In this document: positions 7,650-14,232 of the stretch, one piece after another
Layout: each line of letters opens with the position of its first letter
Position numbering within the stretch: position 1 is the first letter of the stretch
From: Bacillota bacterium
GTDB taxonomy: Bacteria; Bacillota; Bacilli; Bacillales; Cytobacillaceae
Direction of reading: 5' to 3'
DNA length: 22,923 bases
Assembly: GCA_023389895.1 (NCBI GenBank)
Contig: JAEWDX010000401.1
Coordinates: forward strand, 1-22,923
Program-made: the position numbers and the translations under genes
Notes under the pieces: generated by a model
Seen by the model: only the letters and a program-made list of their open reading frames with translations
Told to the model about the DNA's origin: nothing
Databases searched by the model: none

Positions 7650-7722
7650 TGTTAGAATGAAAAAGGTTTAAAGATAATTTGCTTTGTGAGCGAATAAAAG
7701 AATTAGGATATTATTTGAAAGG

Positions 7723-7778
7723 AAGGGGCTATCCCAAAAGTCGGTTTGACCAACTTATGGGATAGCCCCTTTCTTTGT
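7723..7778 (+). terminator. long hairpin terminator of the mrp operon
   Basis: Arms 7723-7745 and 7749-7771 pair over 23 bp with two mismatches around a 3-nt TTG loop; the outer 14 bp (AAGGGGCTATCCCA) are perfect. A T-rich stretch (TTTCTTTGTCTT) follows. It lies 73 nt after the mrpG stop. The exceptional arm length also suggests an IS-derived or MITE-like palindrome. It could also serve the minus-strand ORFs at 7916-8249. Confidence 0.7.
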
Positions 7779-7915
7779 CTTACAACAAATCAAAACCAAA
7801 CATGGAGGGAATAGGGCTATCAAAAGAGGCGGTAAAAGAGCCATCACCACCTACATGCTGCTAACACTTTTAGCTGTCTCTAATGCTCGCTTGCGTACTA
7901 TCAATCATACTTGCA

Positions 7916-8128
7916 CTATTTTTCAGGTATGATATTTAAAATAATGATATACACTTTTTCTTGATTGAATTCACCTACATAAATGATTTGATGGATTTCT
8001 AACGCTTCTCCTTCTTTAAGTGTTTCATTTTGCGCTGTTATAACATGTTCAAGTCGCTGTACAAATGAAACATCTTCATAATGTTTAACTAGTGTCCATT
8101 CAACAATGATTTGGTTTTTTAGACGCAA
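7916..8128 (-). CDS. small hypothetical protein (70 residues)
   Basis: A 70-residue protein of unknown function, starting RLKNQIIVEWTLVKHYEDVS after the initiator. The TTG at 8128 is supported by a strong GGAGGGG site about 7 nt upstream. The sequence alternates charged and beta-prone residues (IHQIIYVGEFNQEKVYIIIL) with no signal peptide, cysteines or recognisable motif. It follows a 39-codon ORF whose TAA ends one nucleotide before this start, suggesting coupled translation. It lies in a stretch with other short and broken ORFs. I do not recognise the family. The ribosome binding site makes it more likely real than a chance frame. Confidence 0.5.
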   Translation of the reverse strand: MRLKNQIIVEWTLVKHYEDVSFVQRLEHVITAQNETLKEGEALEIHQIIYVGEFNQEKVYIIILNIIPEK

Positions 8129-8129
8129 T

Positions 8130-8249
8130 TTACTCCCCTCCAGATAGTTTATTTACATAAGGATGATGGGTACTTGAATCAGGATTATCACGATTTATCA
8201 TCACACGATGATAATAAGTATAACCGTAATTAGGTATTTGCATATTCAT
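8130..8249 (-). CDS. very small ORF (39 residues), upstream partner of the 70-residue protein
   Basis: The minus strand has ATG at 8249 and again at 8243, then 39 (or 37) codons starting MNMQIPNYGYTYYHRVMINR and rich in Tyr, His and Asn, ending in TAA at 8132-8130. AGGA lies 8 nt before the second ATG. The stop sits inside the ribosome binding region of the next gene (GGAGGGGAGTAAATTG), the classic layout for translational coupling. Function is unknown and coding status is uncertain because of the short length. Confidence 0.35.
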   Translation of the reverse strand: MNMQIPNYGYTYYHRVMINRDNPDSSTHHPYVNKLSGGE

Positions 8250-8269
8250 AGTCCTGCCACTATATCTTT

Positions 8270-8538
8270 TTATATAATATAAACAGTTGTATAATCTTCT
8301 GCAACTGGTATGGAGAATTTTTCGTCAGGTCTTTCTTGAGTATATTTTCTTAAAGAACTCACACCCACATTCTCTGCATATCTAGTTCTACTACAAGACG
8401 TTTCGGCTCCATGTTCATATTTATGTCTTCGTTTGCACTGTTAAATTCAAATGTTGAAATTGCCTGTGGGGTATGCGGGCAAAATTTTGATCCGAACTTT
8501 GGATCACTTTTTGAACGCGTGCTCCACAGGCTTTTCAT
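8270..8538 (-). pseudogene. possible frameshifted short ORF region
   Basis: One minus-strand frame runs from ATG at 8538 for 59 codons to TGA at 8361-8359 and contains the block MNMEPKRLVVELDMQRMWV. An overlapping frame is open to TAA at 8272-8270 and reads YAENVGVSSLRKYTQERP then DEKFSIPVAEDYTTVYII. Both look protein-like and neither has a convincing ribosome binding site, so the region could be a decayed gene with a single-base frameshift. The first frame passes through the palindrome at 8462-8531, so part of its apparent coding character may be an accident of that repeat. Confidence 0.25.
8462..8531. repeat. 70-bp imperfect palindrome (REP/MITE-like)
   Basis: Outer arms GCCTGTGGGG (8462-8471) and CTCCACAGGC (8522-8531) match at 9 of 10. 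Inner arms 8472-8493 and 8501-8521 continue the pairing with a few mismatches and one bulge, ending in GATCC/GGATC around a 7-nt loop GAACTTT. This folds into one hairpin of about 30 bp. No coding gene ends here, and TTTT follows only on the plus side, so it is probably a dispersed repeat rather than a terminator. Confidence 0.6.
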
Positions 8539-8643
8539 AAAACAACGTTATTGACTAACATAGCTATTTCATTAAATTACTTTTTTTCAACAACTTAATG
8601 TCCTTTAATAACAAACAATTGTCCTTGTAGGGAAGAAAAACTC

Positions 8644-8671
8644 TTGATTATTTTCTGAATTGGAGTAAAAT
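8644..8671 (+). promoter_or_regulatory. probable promoter of the aspartokinase gene
   Basis: TTGATT (8644-8649) and TAAAAT (8666-8671) are 16 nt apart, about 40 nt before the aspartokinase start. The spacing and match are acceptable for sigma-A. I see no lysine riboswitch in the short leader, which fits a class not controlled that way. Confidence 0.4.
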
Positions 8672-8709
8672 AAAGGTTATATTTTTCAGAAGATTAAGGG
8701 GATGTCAGG

Positions 8710-10071
8710 ATGAAGGTCGTTAAGTTTGGGGGCTCGTCGTTAGCGTCAGGAAAGCAGATTGAAAAGGTTTTTCAAATTGTTGTTTCAGATCCTAAGCGAA
8801 AAATTATTGTCGTATCTGCCCCTGGGAAGAGATTTGCTGAGGATCGTAAAGTAACAGATTTATTAATTGAATGTGCGGAAATGAGCTTATTGAATCTTGA
8901 TCCTCTTGAGAAACTAACTATTATTTTGGAGCGATATGGACAAATTGCCGATGAACTAGCTCTTCCAGAAGAAATTATTCATACAATTAAAGAGGATCTA
9001 TTAGCAAGGCTCAATAGTGATAAACGTTGTCCTGAACGCTTTTTAGATGTTATGAAGGCGGCGGGCGAGGACAATAATGCGAAGTTAGTTGCCGCCTATT
9101 TCAAGAAGCAGGGCGTAGAGGCCCATTATGTGAATCCAAAGGAAGCAGGCCTTCTTGTAAGTGCTGAACATGGCAATGCGCAAGTGTTGCCAGAATCATA
9201 TAAACGATTATATTCGCTTCGTGAACGATCGGGAATCATTATTTTTCCTGGATTTTTTGGATATAGCGAGGAAGGAGAAATCTATACATTTTCTCGCAGT
9301 GGCTCAGATATTACCGGCTCGATTCTAGCAAATGGAGTTAAGGCTGATTTATATGAAAACTTTACAGATGTGGATGCTGTCTATTCGGTTAACCCATTTA
9401 TCGTAAAGCAGCCAAAGGAAATTAAAGAGCTTAGCTATCGAGAAATGCGCGAGCTTTCTTATGCAGGATTTACGGTTTTGCATGATGAGGCACTCGTTCC
9501 AGCATTCCGAGCAGGAATTCCCGTTCATATTAAAAACACGAATAATCCTAGTGCACCTGGGACAAAGATTGTCAATGAAAGGAATAATATGAATGGCCCT
9601 GTCATTGGGATCGCAAGTGCGGGAGGATTTTGCAGTATTTATGTGAGTAAATACTTAATGAATCGGGAAATAGGATTCGGTCGCAGAGTTTTGGAAATCT
9701 TAGAAGAGCTTGGACTAAGCTATGAGCATACGCCATCAGGAATCGATGATATTTCGATTATTTTACGAGAAAGCCAGCTTAATTCGAAAATAGAAAGTGA
9801 GATTAAAGCGAGAATTGAAACGGAATTGCATACTGATGAAGTCGTCATTGATCATGGGATTGCACTTGTCATGGTTGTCGGCGAAGGAATGCGCCATAAT
9901 ATTGGTACGACAGCTAGAGCATCTAATGCATTAGCAAGGGCAGAGGTCAATATTGAAATGATCAATCAAGGCTCCTCTGAAGTAAGCATGATGTTTGGTG
10001 TAAAAGAAGTTGACGAAAAGCGAGCAGTTCAGGCATTATATAATGAGTTTTTCGCATCGGTGACAGTATGA
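8710..10071 (+). CDS. thrD: aspartate kinase, ThrD/YclM-type (aspartokinase III)
   Basis: Phosphorylates aspartate with ATP, the first step toward lysine, threonine, methionine and diaminopimelate. The 453-residue protein matches the length and N-terminus (VVKFGGSSLASGKQIEKVF) I recall for B. subtilis YclM/ThrD. The kinase domain covers about 1-285, with the KFGGSS nucleotide/aspartate motif, SRSGSDITGSILANG and TDVDAVYSVNP. Two ACT-type regulatory domains follow: GPVIGIASAGGFCSIYV from about 295 and GIALVMVVGEGMRHNIGTTA from about 380, implying feedback control by an end-product amino acid. AAGGGG precedes the ATG by about 9 nt. It appears monocistronic, between its own promoter and a terminator shared with queT. 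Confidence 0.92.
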   Translation: MKVVKFGGSSLASGKQIEKVFQIVVSDPKRKIIVVSAPGKRFAEDRKVTDLLIECAEMSLLNLDPLEKLTIILERYGQIADELALPEEIIHTIKEDLLARLNSDKRCPERFLDVMKAAGEDNNAKLVAAYFKKQGVEAHYVNPKEAGLLVSAEHGNAQVLPESYKRLYSLRERSGIIIFPGFFGYSEEGEIYTFSRSGSDITGSILANGVKADLYENFTDVDAVYSVNPFIVKQPKEIKELSYREMRELSYAGFTVLHDEALVPAFRAGIPVHIKNTNNPSAPGTKIVNERNNMNGPVIGIASAGGFCSIYVSKYLMNREIGFGRRVLEILEELGLSYEHTPSGIDDISIILRESQLNSKIESEIKARIETELHTDEVVIDHGIALVMVVGEGMRHNIGTTARASNALARAEVNIEMINQGSSEVSMMFGVKEVDEKRAVQALYNEFFASVTV

Positions 10072-10072
10072 G

Positions 10073-10120
10073 AAAAGGGATCTCTCGAAGTTGAATTCAA
10101 CGACGGGAGATCCCTTTTTT
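10073..10120. terminator. bidirectional terminator between thrD and queT
   Basis: AAAAGGGATCTCTCG (10073-10087) pairs with CGGGAGATCCCTTTT (ending about 10118), followed by TT on the plus strand; on the minus strand the arm ends in a TTTT run. The two genes converge here, so it probably serves both. Confidence 0.8.
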
Positions 10121-10130
10121 CATGAGACAA

Positions 10131-10625
10131 TTATGCCTTTTCTATTAATTTATCAAAATTCACTCGTTTATTTAGTGCATACATGACGGGAATGCCGATA
10201 GCCATAACAATAAATTCGCCAATTGCGGTTGTCAGCCAAGTAAGCATGAAAGGAAAATCGAGTGCTAAATGAAGCTCAAGTGCAATGAGAAACATCGTAA
10301 TGGTGAAGACAATGGTATTTACAACCATTCGTATCCAAATATTTTTGATAAAACGGCAGCAAACGATTGTAATCAATAAAGAAATAATCGATTGACCGAC
10401 ACCAAAAACAAGGTCAAACGGAACCATTGGTGAAAATAATAGATTCGTAATAAATACACCTAATACGATTCCAAAAATATATTTTTTGTTAAATACGACC
10501 AAGTGGTTAAACATTTCCGATACCCGAAACTGGATATTCGTAAAACCAAATGGTTGGATGAGCATGGAAACAGCCAAATATAGTGCTGCTAAAATGCCAT
10601 TTGCAACAAGTGTCCTTACTTTCAT
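10131..10625 (-). CDS. queT: queuosine precursor ECF transporter S component QueT
   Basis: An integral membrane protein of 164 residues from the ATG at 10625. That start is 10 nt from GGAG; the in-frame TTG at 10631 is too close to it. It contains several hydrophobic helices, with IQFRVSEMFNHLVVFNKKY, FGIVLGVFITNLLFSP and PFDLVFGVGQS typical of the QueT (DUF988) family. These proteins are substrate-binding S components of energy-coupling factor transporters, thought to import preQ0/preQ1 or related queuosine precursors with a shared EcfAAT module encoded elsewhere. The preQ1-I riboswitch just upstream independently supports this substrate. It is convergent with thrD and transcribed from its own promoter. 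Confidence 0.93.
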   Translation of the reverse strand: MKVRTLVANGILAALYLAVSMLIQPFGFTNIQFRVSEMFNHLVVFNKKYIFGIVLGVFITNLLFSPMVPFDLVFGVGQSIISLLITIVCCRFIKNIWIRMVVNTIVFTITMFLIALELHLALDFPFMLTWLTTAIGEFIVMAIGIPVMYALNKRVNFDKLIEKA

Positions 10626-10635
10626 ATACAATTCT

Positions 10636-10673
10636 CTCCTTAGTTTTTTATCGTGGGATGGTTACGAACCACG
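10636..10673 (-). promoter_or_regulatory. preQ1 class I riboswitch controlling queT translation
   Basis: On the minus strand the leader reads CGTGG, a 12-nt loop starting TTCGTAACC, CCACG, then ATAAAAAACTAAGGAG. This is the preQ1-I layout: a 5-bp P1 stem, a short loop, and the A-rich tail that folds back as an H-type pseudoknot. The tail is nearly identical to the B. subtilis queC aptamer tail as I recall it. The queT ribosome binding site (AAGGAG) is the end of the tail, so ligand binding should hide it and reduce translation. Confidence 0.88.
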
Positions 10674-10725
10674 TTGAGCATTCGCTCAAATAATTAATTT
10701 TAATAGATAATAGGAAGATAGTCAA
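10674..10725 (-). promoter_or_regulatory. queT promoter and 5'-terminal hairpin
   Basis: On the minus strand TTGACT (complement of 10720-10725) and TAAAAT (complement of 10697-10702) are 17 nt apart. The predicted start, around 10690, coincides with a perfect 6-bp hairpin, TTGAGC-GAAT-GCTCAA (10689-10674), directly followed by the riboswitch P1 stem. The transcript would therefore begin with a small stem-loop stacked on the aptamer. Confidence 0.6.
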
Positions 10726-10842
10726 CTGAAAATGGCAGTCTGCTTTTCTGTTAAAATAGAGATGACATAGGAAATATGCTATATGTTTAAGTGGAAGAAT
10801 AGAATTTTAATGTAATGTAATTCATTTTTTATGGAGGATAGG

Positions 10843-11523
10843 ATGACAAGAATTCTTGTAGTTGATGATGAAAAGGAAATTGCAGATTTAGTAGAATTTT
10901 ATCTTCAAAATGAGGGTTATGAAGTAGTAAAAGCTAATACTGGTGAAGAGGCTCTTCTTATGATAGATAGCTGTAATATTGATTTAGCTGTCTTGGACAT
11001 CATGCTTCCAGATATTGATGGCTTTACGATTTTAAAAAGGTTGAGAGAAAATCATTATTATCCTGTCATTATGCTTACTGCAAAGGTCGAGGATATGGAT
11101 AAAATTATGGGTTTAACGATAGGTGCGGATGATTATATAACGAAACCCTTCAACCCTCTTGAACTAATTGCTAGAGTGAAAACGCAGATTAGGAGAACGA
11201 AACTATACAATAAAGAAATTGAAGCAAATATAATTGACATTCATGGCTTGTCTATCCAGATCGACTCTCACAAAGTGACTCTGTATGAAAAGGGGCTAGA
11301 GCTTACTCCTCTGGAATTTGATATTTTATTGTATTTGGCAAGAAATAACGGGAAGGTTATTTCTTCAGAAGAGCTTTTTACGAACGTTTGGGGCGAGAAA
11401 TATATCGATAATAACAACACGGTTATGGCTCATATTGCAAGATTACGGGAAAAGATGGGTGAGGATGCTAGAAAACCAAAATTTATTAAAACGGTTTGGG
11501 GAGTAGGTTATATGATTGAATAA
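10843..11523 (+). CDS. VanR-like OmpR-family response regulator
   Basis: A two-component DNA-binding regulator of 226 residues from the ATG at 10843, which has GGAGG 5 nt upstream; the ATG at 10831 overlaps that site. The receiver domain shows the acidic pair D8/D9, the phosphoacceptor D52 (LAVLDIMLPDIDG) and K101 (YITKPFNPLELIARVK). The C-terminal winged helix has LTPLEFDILLYLARNNGKV and VWGVGYMIE. The sequence resembles the VanR/VanS-associated subgroup. It overlaps the kinase gene by 8 nt. Likely targets are its own operon and possibly the carboxypeptidase gene that follows. No vanHAX-type ligase genes are nearby, so the name describes family, not glycopeptide resistance. Confidence 0.88.
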   Translation: MTRILVVDDEKEIADLVEFYLQNEGYEVVKANTGEEALLMIDSCNIDLAVLDIMLPDIDGFTILKRLRENHYYPVIMLTAKVEDMDKIMGLTIGADDYITKPFNPLELIARVKTQIRRTKLYNKEIEANIIDIHGLSIQIDSHKVTLYEKGLELTPLEFDILLYLARNNGKVISSEELFTNVWGEKYIDNNNTVMAHIARLREKMGEDARKPKFIKTVWGVGYMIE

Positions 11524-12586
11524 ATATTTAAAACAAAAATTCGCATTCGAATTTATTTTTTCATCCATTCTCTATACGATCATTATTATTTTATTATTCA
11601 TTTTATCCAAATTGATGTTGGGCAGCAAAACATATTTTGGTCATGAATTCATGTATCCATTTTATAGTTGGGCAAATGATAATAAGGCTTTTTTGATCCT
11701 TATCGTTTTAATGGCAGGCTATGCGGTGATTGCTTTCAGATTATTTCATAAATCGATTCAATATATGGATGAGATTATCACTGCTATTGACGAGATTTAT
11801 CAGCAGGATGATTTATTAATATCACTTTCAGGAGATTTAAAAGACGTAACGGCAAAAATGAATCAAATAAAGTTGAGCCTAAGAGAGAATGAAAAATTAG
11901 CGAAGGATGCGGAAAAAAGAAAAAATGATTTAATTATCTATTTAGCGCATGATCTAAAAACCCCCCTAACCTCTATTATCGGATATTTGACGATTCTATC
12001 TGAGGAAAATGATCTTAGCGAAAGTTTTCGTAAAAAGTATTTAAAGATAAGCTTTGATAAGGCGATTAGATTAGAAAGCTTGATAAATGAGTTTTTTGAA
12101 ATTACGAGATTTAATTTAGATGAAATGATTGTAGAAAAATCACAGGTTGATTTTAGCATGATGATGGAGCAACTTATCTATGAATTCATCCCAATTTTGG
12201 GTAAAAAAAATCTTACAACTAACAGCGAAATTGAGTCGGGAATTATGGTGAATATTGATCCGAATAAGATGGAAAGGGTTATCGATAATATTATTCGAAA
12301 TGCAATTAATTATGCTTATGAAAACAGTGAGATCATGATTGCAGTCATAAAGGAAAATGAATTCGTGAATATTAATGTTTTAAATAATGGGCCAACAATC
12401 CCTAGTGCTAAAATGGCTCACATTTTTGATGAGTTTTTCCGACTTGATTCTTCAAGAAGCTCTAGTACGGGTGCTGCTGGGCTAGGACTTGCAATAGCGA
12501 AATCGATTGTTATCGCACATGGTGGAACGATTGAAGCATACAGCAATAATGACCGATTCGAAATGAACGTTAAGCTTCCTTATTAA
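11516..12586 (+). CDS. VanS-like membrane sensor histidine kinase
   Basis: A 356-residue sensor kinase paired with the upstream regulator. Two membrane helices (about 12-34 and 58-76) enclose a short external loop of about 23 residues, too small for a classical sensor domain, so it may sense within the membrane or through partners. A linker leads to the dimerisation/phosphoacceptor helix with H145 (YLAHDLKTPLTSIIGYLTIL). The ATPase domain follows: N box NIIRNAINYAYENS and G2 box GAAGLGLAIAKSIVIAHGG. The TTG at 11516 overlaps the regulator's stop by 8 nt, with GGGGAG about 12 nt upstream, which is somewhat far; coupling probably helps initiation. Confidence 0.88.
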   Translation: MNKYLKQKFAFEFIFSSILYTIIIILLFILSKLMLGSKTYFGHEFMYPFYSWANDNKAFLILIVLMAGYAVIAFRLFHKSIQYMDEIITAIDEIYQQDDLLISLSGDLKDVTAKMNQIKLSLRENEKLAKDAEKRKNDLIIYLAHDLKTPLTSIIGYLTILSEENDLSESFRKKYLKISFDKAIRLESLINEFFEITRFNLDEMIVEKSQVDFSMMMEQLIYEFIPILGKKNLTTNSEIESGIMVNIDPNKMERVIDNIIRNAINYAYENSEIMIAVIKENEFVNINVLNNGPTIPSAKMAHIFDEFFRLDSSRSSSTGAAGLGLAIAKSIVIAHGGTIEAYSNNDRFEMNVKLPY

Positions 12587-12633
12587 TTTCGTAAGAAAAA
12601 AGTAAGAATTTCATCATGAAAAACGAAAAAATG

Positions 12634-12687
12634 ACACTTTAAATTTTGGTAATCTTATAACGAAATCTAAAGTGTATTTTTTTATTT
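12634..12687 (+). terminator. terminator between the kinase and carboxypeptidase genes
   Basis: ACACTTTAAATTT (12634-12646) pairs with AAATCTAAAGTGT (12663-12675), 12 of 13 Watson-Crick with one wobble, followed by ATTTTTTTATTTT. It lies 47 nt after the kinase stop and 28 nt before the carboxypeptidase start. Its loop contains TATAAC (12656-12661), a possible -10 box for the downstream gene. Confidence 0.75.
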
Positions 12688-12714
12688 TGGAAATTAGATG
12701 AACGGATGGTATGT

Positions 12715-13632
12715 ATGAAAAAAATCTTAAAAGCGCTGAAATTTTTAGTGATTGTACTAGTTATTTTATTTGTTTTTGTAAAAGTTGGAAATAAAGTTGG
12801 GATCACAAACTTGGATATATCACAATATTTAACTATTTTCGATGATGATCACTATGCAAGTAAGTATATTTATGTATTTGATAGAGAAGATAAAAATGTC
12901 CAATATGAAAAGAATTCGAAGTCCCGGGCATTTCCCGCATCTTTGACGAAAATCATGACAACAATTGTGGCGCTTGAACATATTAAAGATTTATCTGCTA
13001 TTGCACCTGTAGATGTAGACAGTTATAGGGAAATGGTTGCAAGCAATTCGTCGATGGCAGGCTTTTATGGAAGAGAAGCAGTAACATATCGCGATCTTCT
13101 TTATGGAACGATCTTAAACTCTGGTGGGGAGGCTGCCAATTCCCTTGCTATTCATGTAGGTGGGAGTGTAGAAGAGTTTGTTCGAATGATGAATAATAAG
13201 GCAGCCGAATTAGGAATGGAGGACACACATTTTACGAATCCAGAAGGTCTTCATAATAAAGATCAATATACGACAGCTTATGATATTGGTCTTCTTTTAG
13301 ATTATGCTTTAGAAAATGGCCATTTTAGAGCCATTTTTACAAAAGAGAGTTACTTGACTACAAAAACAGCGGATCACCCTGACGGAATCATGTTAAGATC
13401 AACTGTTCTTTCTAGGGTTAATGAGTTAAATCAAAAGGGCTTTGAAATTCTTGGTGGAAAATCCGGTACAACATATGAAGCTGGAGAATGTTGGGTAACC
13501 GTTGGGATAAAAGATGGACGAGAATATATTTGTATCGTTATGGGAGCACCATTGAAAGATATTAGTAATCCAGAAAGGGCACAGATAGCAGACACAATCA
13601 AACTTTATTCCCAAATTAAAACGAAACAATAA
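12715..13632 (+). CDS. serine-type D-Ala-D-Ala carboxypeptidase (peptidase S11, DacA-like)
   Basis: A penicillin-binding-protein-like carboxypeptidase that trims the terminal D-Ala of peptidoglycan stem peptides outside the cell. From the ATG at 12715 (GGATGG 5 nt upstream) it has 305 residues; an alternative ATG lies at 12706. An N-terminal hydrophobic segment (about residues 8-23, LKFLVIVLVILFVFVKV) anchors or exports it. Active-site motifs: S76-x-x-K79 (ASLTKIM), S136-G-G (ILNSGGEAAN, where SGN is more usual) and K249-S-G (GGKSGTTYEAG, where KTG is more usual). It lacks the long C-terminal amphipathic domain of PBP5, ending soon after the catalytic core. Its position suggests control by the VanRS-like pair, but a terminator intervenes. 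It is not the zinc-dependent VanY. Confidence 0.88.
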   Translation: MKKILKALKFLVIVLVILFVFVKVGNKVGITNLDISQYLTIFDDDHYASKYIYVFDREDKNVQYEKNSKSRAFPASLTKIMTTIVALEHIKDLSAIAPVDVDSYREMVASNSSMAGFYGREAVTYRDLLYGTILNSGGEAANSLAIHVGGSVEEFVRMMNNKAAELGMEDTHFTNPEGLHNKDQYTTAYDIGLLLDYALENGHFRAIFTKESYLTTKTADHPDGIMLRSTVLSRVNELNQKGFEILGGKSGTTYEAGECWVTVGIKDGREYICIVMGAPLKDISNPERAQIADTIKLYSQIKTKQ

Positions 13633-13711
13633 AAAAAACAGTCTACAAGCAAATGAACCGGCCAAACTATTAGGGTTTAGTTCAAAATTGCTGAGACTGT
13701 TTTTGTTTTTA
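13631..13711 (+). terminator. terminator after the carboxypeptidase gene
   Basis: AAAAAACAGTCT (from about 13633) pairs with AGACTGTTTTT (ending about 13704), followed by GTTTTT. The long loop holds further pairing such as AGCAA/TTGCT, making an extended stem-loop. Confidence 0.75.
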
Positions 13712-13772
13712 CGGAACTATCCATGAATCACGCTTCGTCCTTCTAAGGATTGCCAATTGGATTTAACTCCAT

Positions 13773-13970
13773 CTAATCCAAATCCACATCCTGTTCAGGC
13801 AATTTATTTCCAGGATTATTCAAATCAAGTTCGGAGGTCATTCCTGTCGATGGTCCGCGGAATATCTCGCCAACTGCTAGAATTTTCCCATCAGGAGGCC
13901 CAAATATCGGAACCTTCACTACATTTTTTGCAGCTTCTCTTGCTAAATATTCATCTTCTTCCTTACTCAC
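13773..13970 (-). CDS. small hypothetical protein (65 residues)
   Basis: A 65-residue acidic protein of unknown function. The GTG start at 13970 is preceded by AGGGGGG about 9 nt upstream, a strong site. The N-terminus is helical and charged (SKEEDEYLAREAAKNVVKV), followed by a Gly/Pro-rich part (PIFGPPDGKILAVGEIFRGP) and an acidic tail ending EQDVDLD. There are no cysteines, signal peptide or membrane segment. It stands alone on the minus strand between the carboxypeptidase terminator and the divergent glycogen operon. I do not recognise the family; the size and composition would suit a small spore or stress protein, but that is a guess. The plus-strand open frame over the same bases is its shadow. 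Confidence 0.6.
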   Translation of the reverse strand: MSKEEDEYLAREAAKNVVKVPIFGPPDGKILAVGEIFRGPSTGMTSELDLNNPGNKLPEQDVDLD

Positions 13971-13978
13971 TACGCTAA

Positions 13979-14232
13979 CCCCCCTATTTTTGCGAAAGAC
14001 TTTGTCTTATTTTGTCTTTATCCGATAGATTTATCCCGAAAGTGAAAGAGAAGATTAGAAAAGGCACATAAATTGGTAAACGCTCACATTTATTGTCGGA
14101 AAATTTGTTTACTGATGACAAGGCTTTTTCTCATGACACTTGAATATACATCATGAAGGCTGAATTACTCTATGTCGTATGTTTCAATCGGGTAGTAGTT
14201 CCATAATTATGACGCATTAGGAGAAGAATTGT
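13979..14232. other. intergenic region upstream of the glycogen operon
   Basis: About 250 bp between the divergent 65-residue gene and glgB, presumably holding both promoters. I see no convincing sigma-A pair. In B. subtilis the glg operon is read by sporulation sigma-E as I recall; sigma-E-like pieces such as CATAAATT (around 14071) and CATAATTA (around 14201) exist, but without well-spaced -35 partners. No coding sequence or RNA gene is visible. Confidence 0.4.

Noticed and set aside
8531..8709. Lysine riboswitch in front of the aspartokinase gene
   Set aside because: The leader after the predicted promoter is about 35 nt, far too short, and the conserved lysine aptamer elements are absent.
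10843..13632. Vancomycin resistance operon
   Set aside because: Only VanRS-like regulators and a serine carboxypeptidase are present; there is no vanH, vanA/B-type ligase or vanX.
13757..13978. Plus-strand 73-residue ORF
   Set aside because: It lies over the minus-strand gene that has the strong ribosome binding site, and its composition is that of a shadow frame.
14100..14232. Sigma-E promoter for glgB
   Set aside because: CATA-type -10 pieces exist, but none has a matching -35 at 13-15 nt spacing, so I did not call one.
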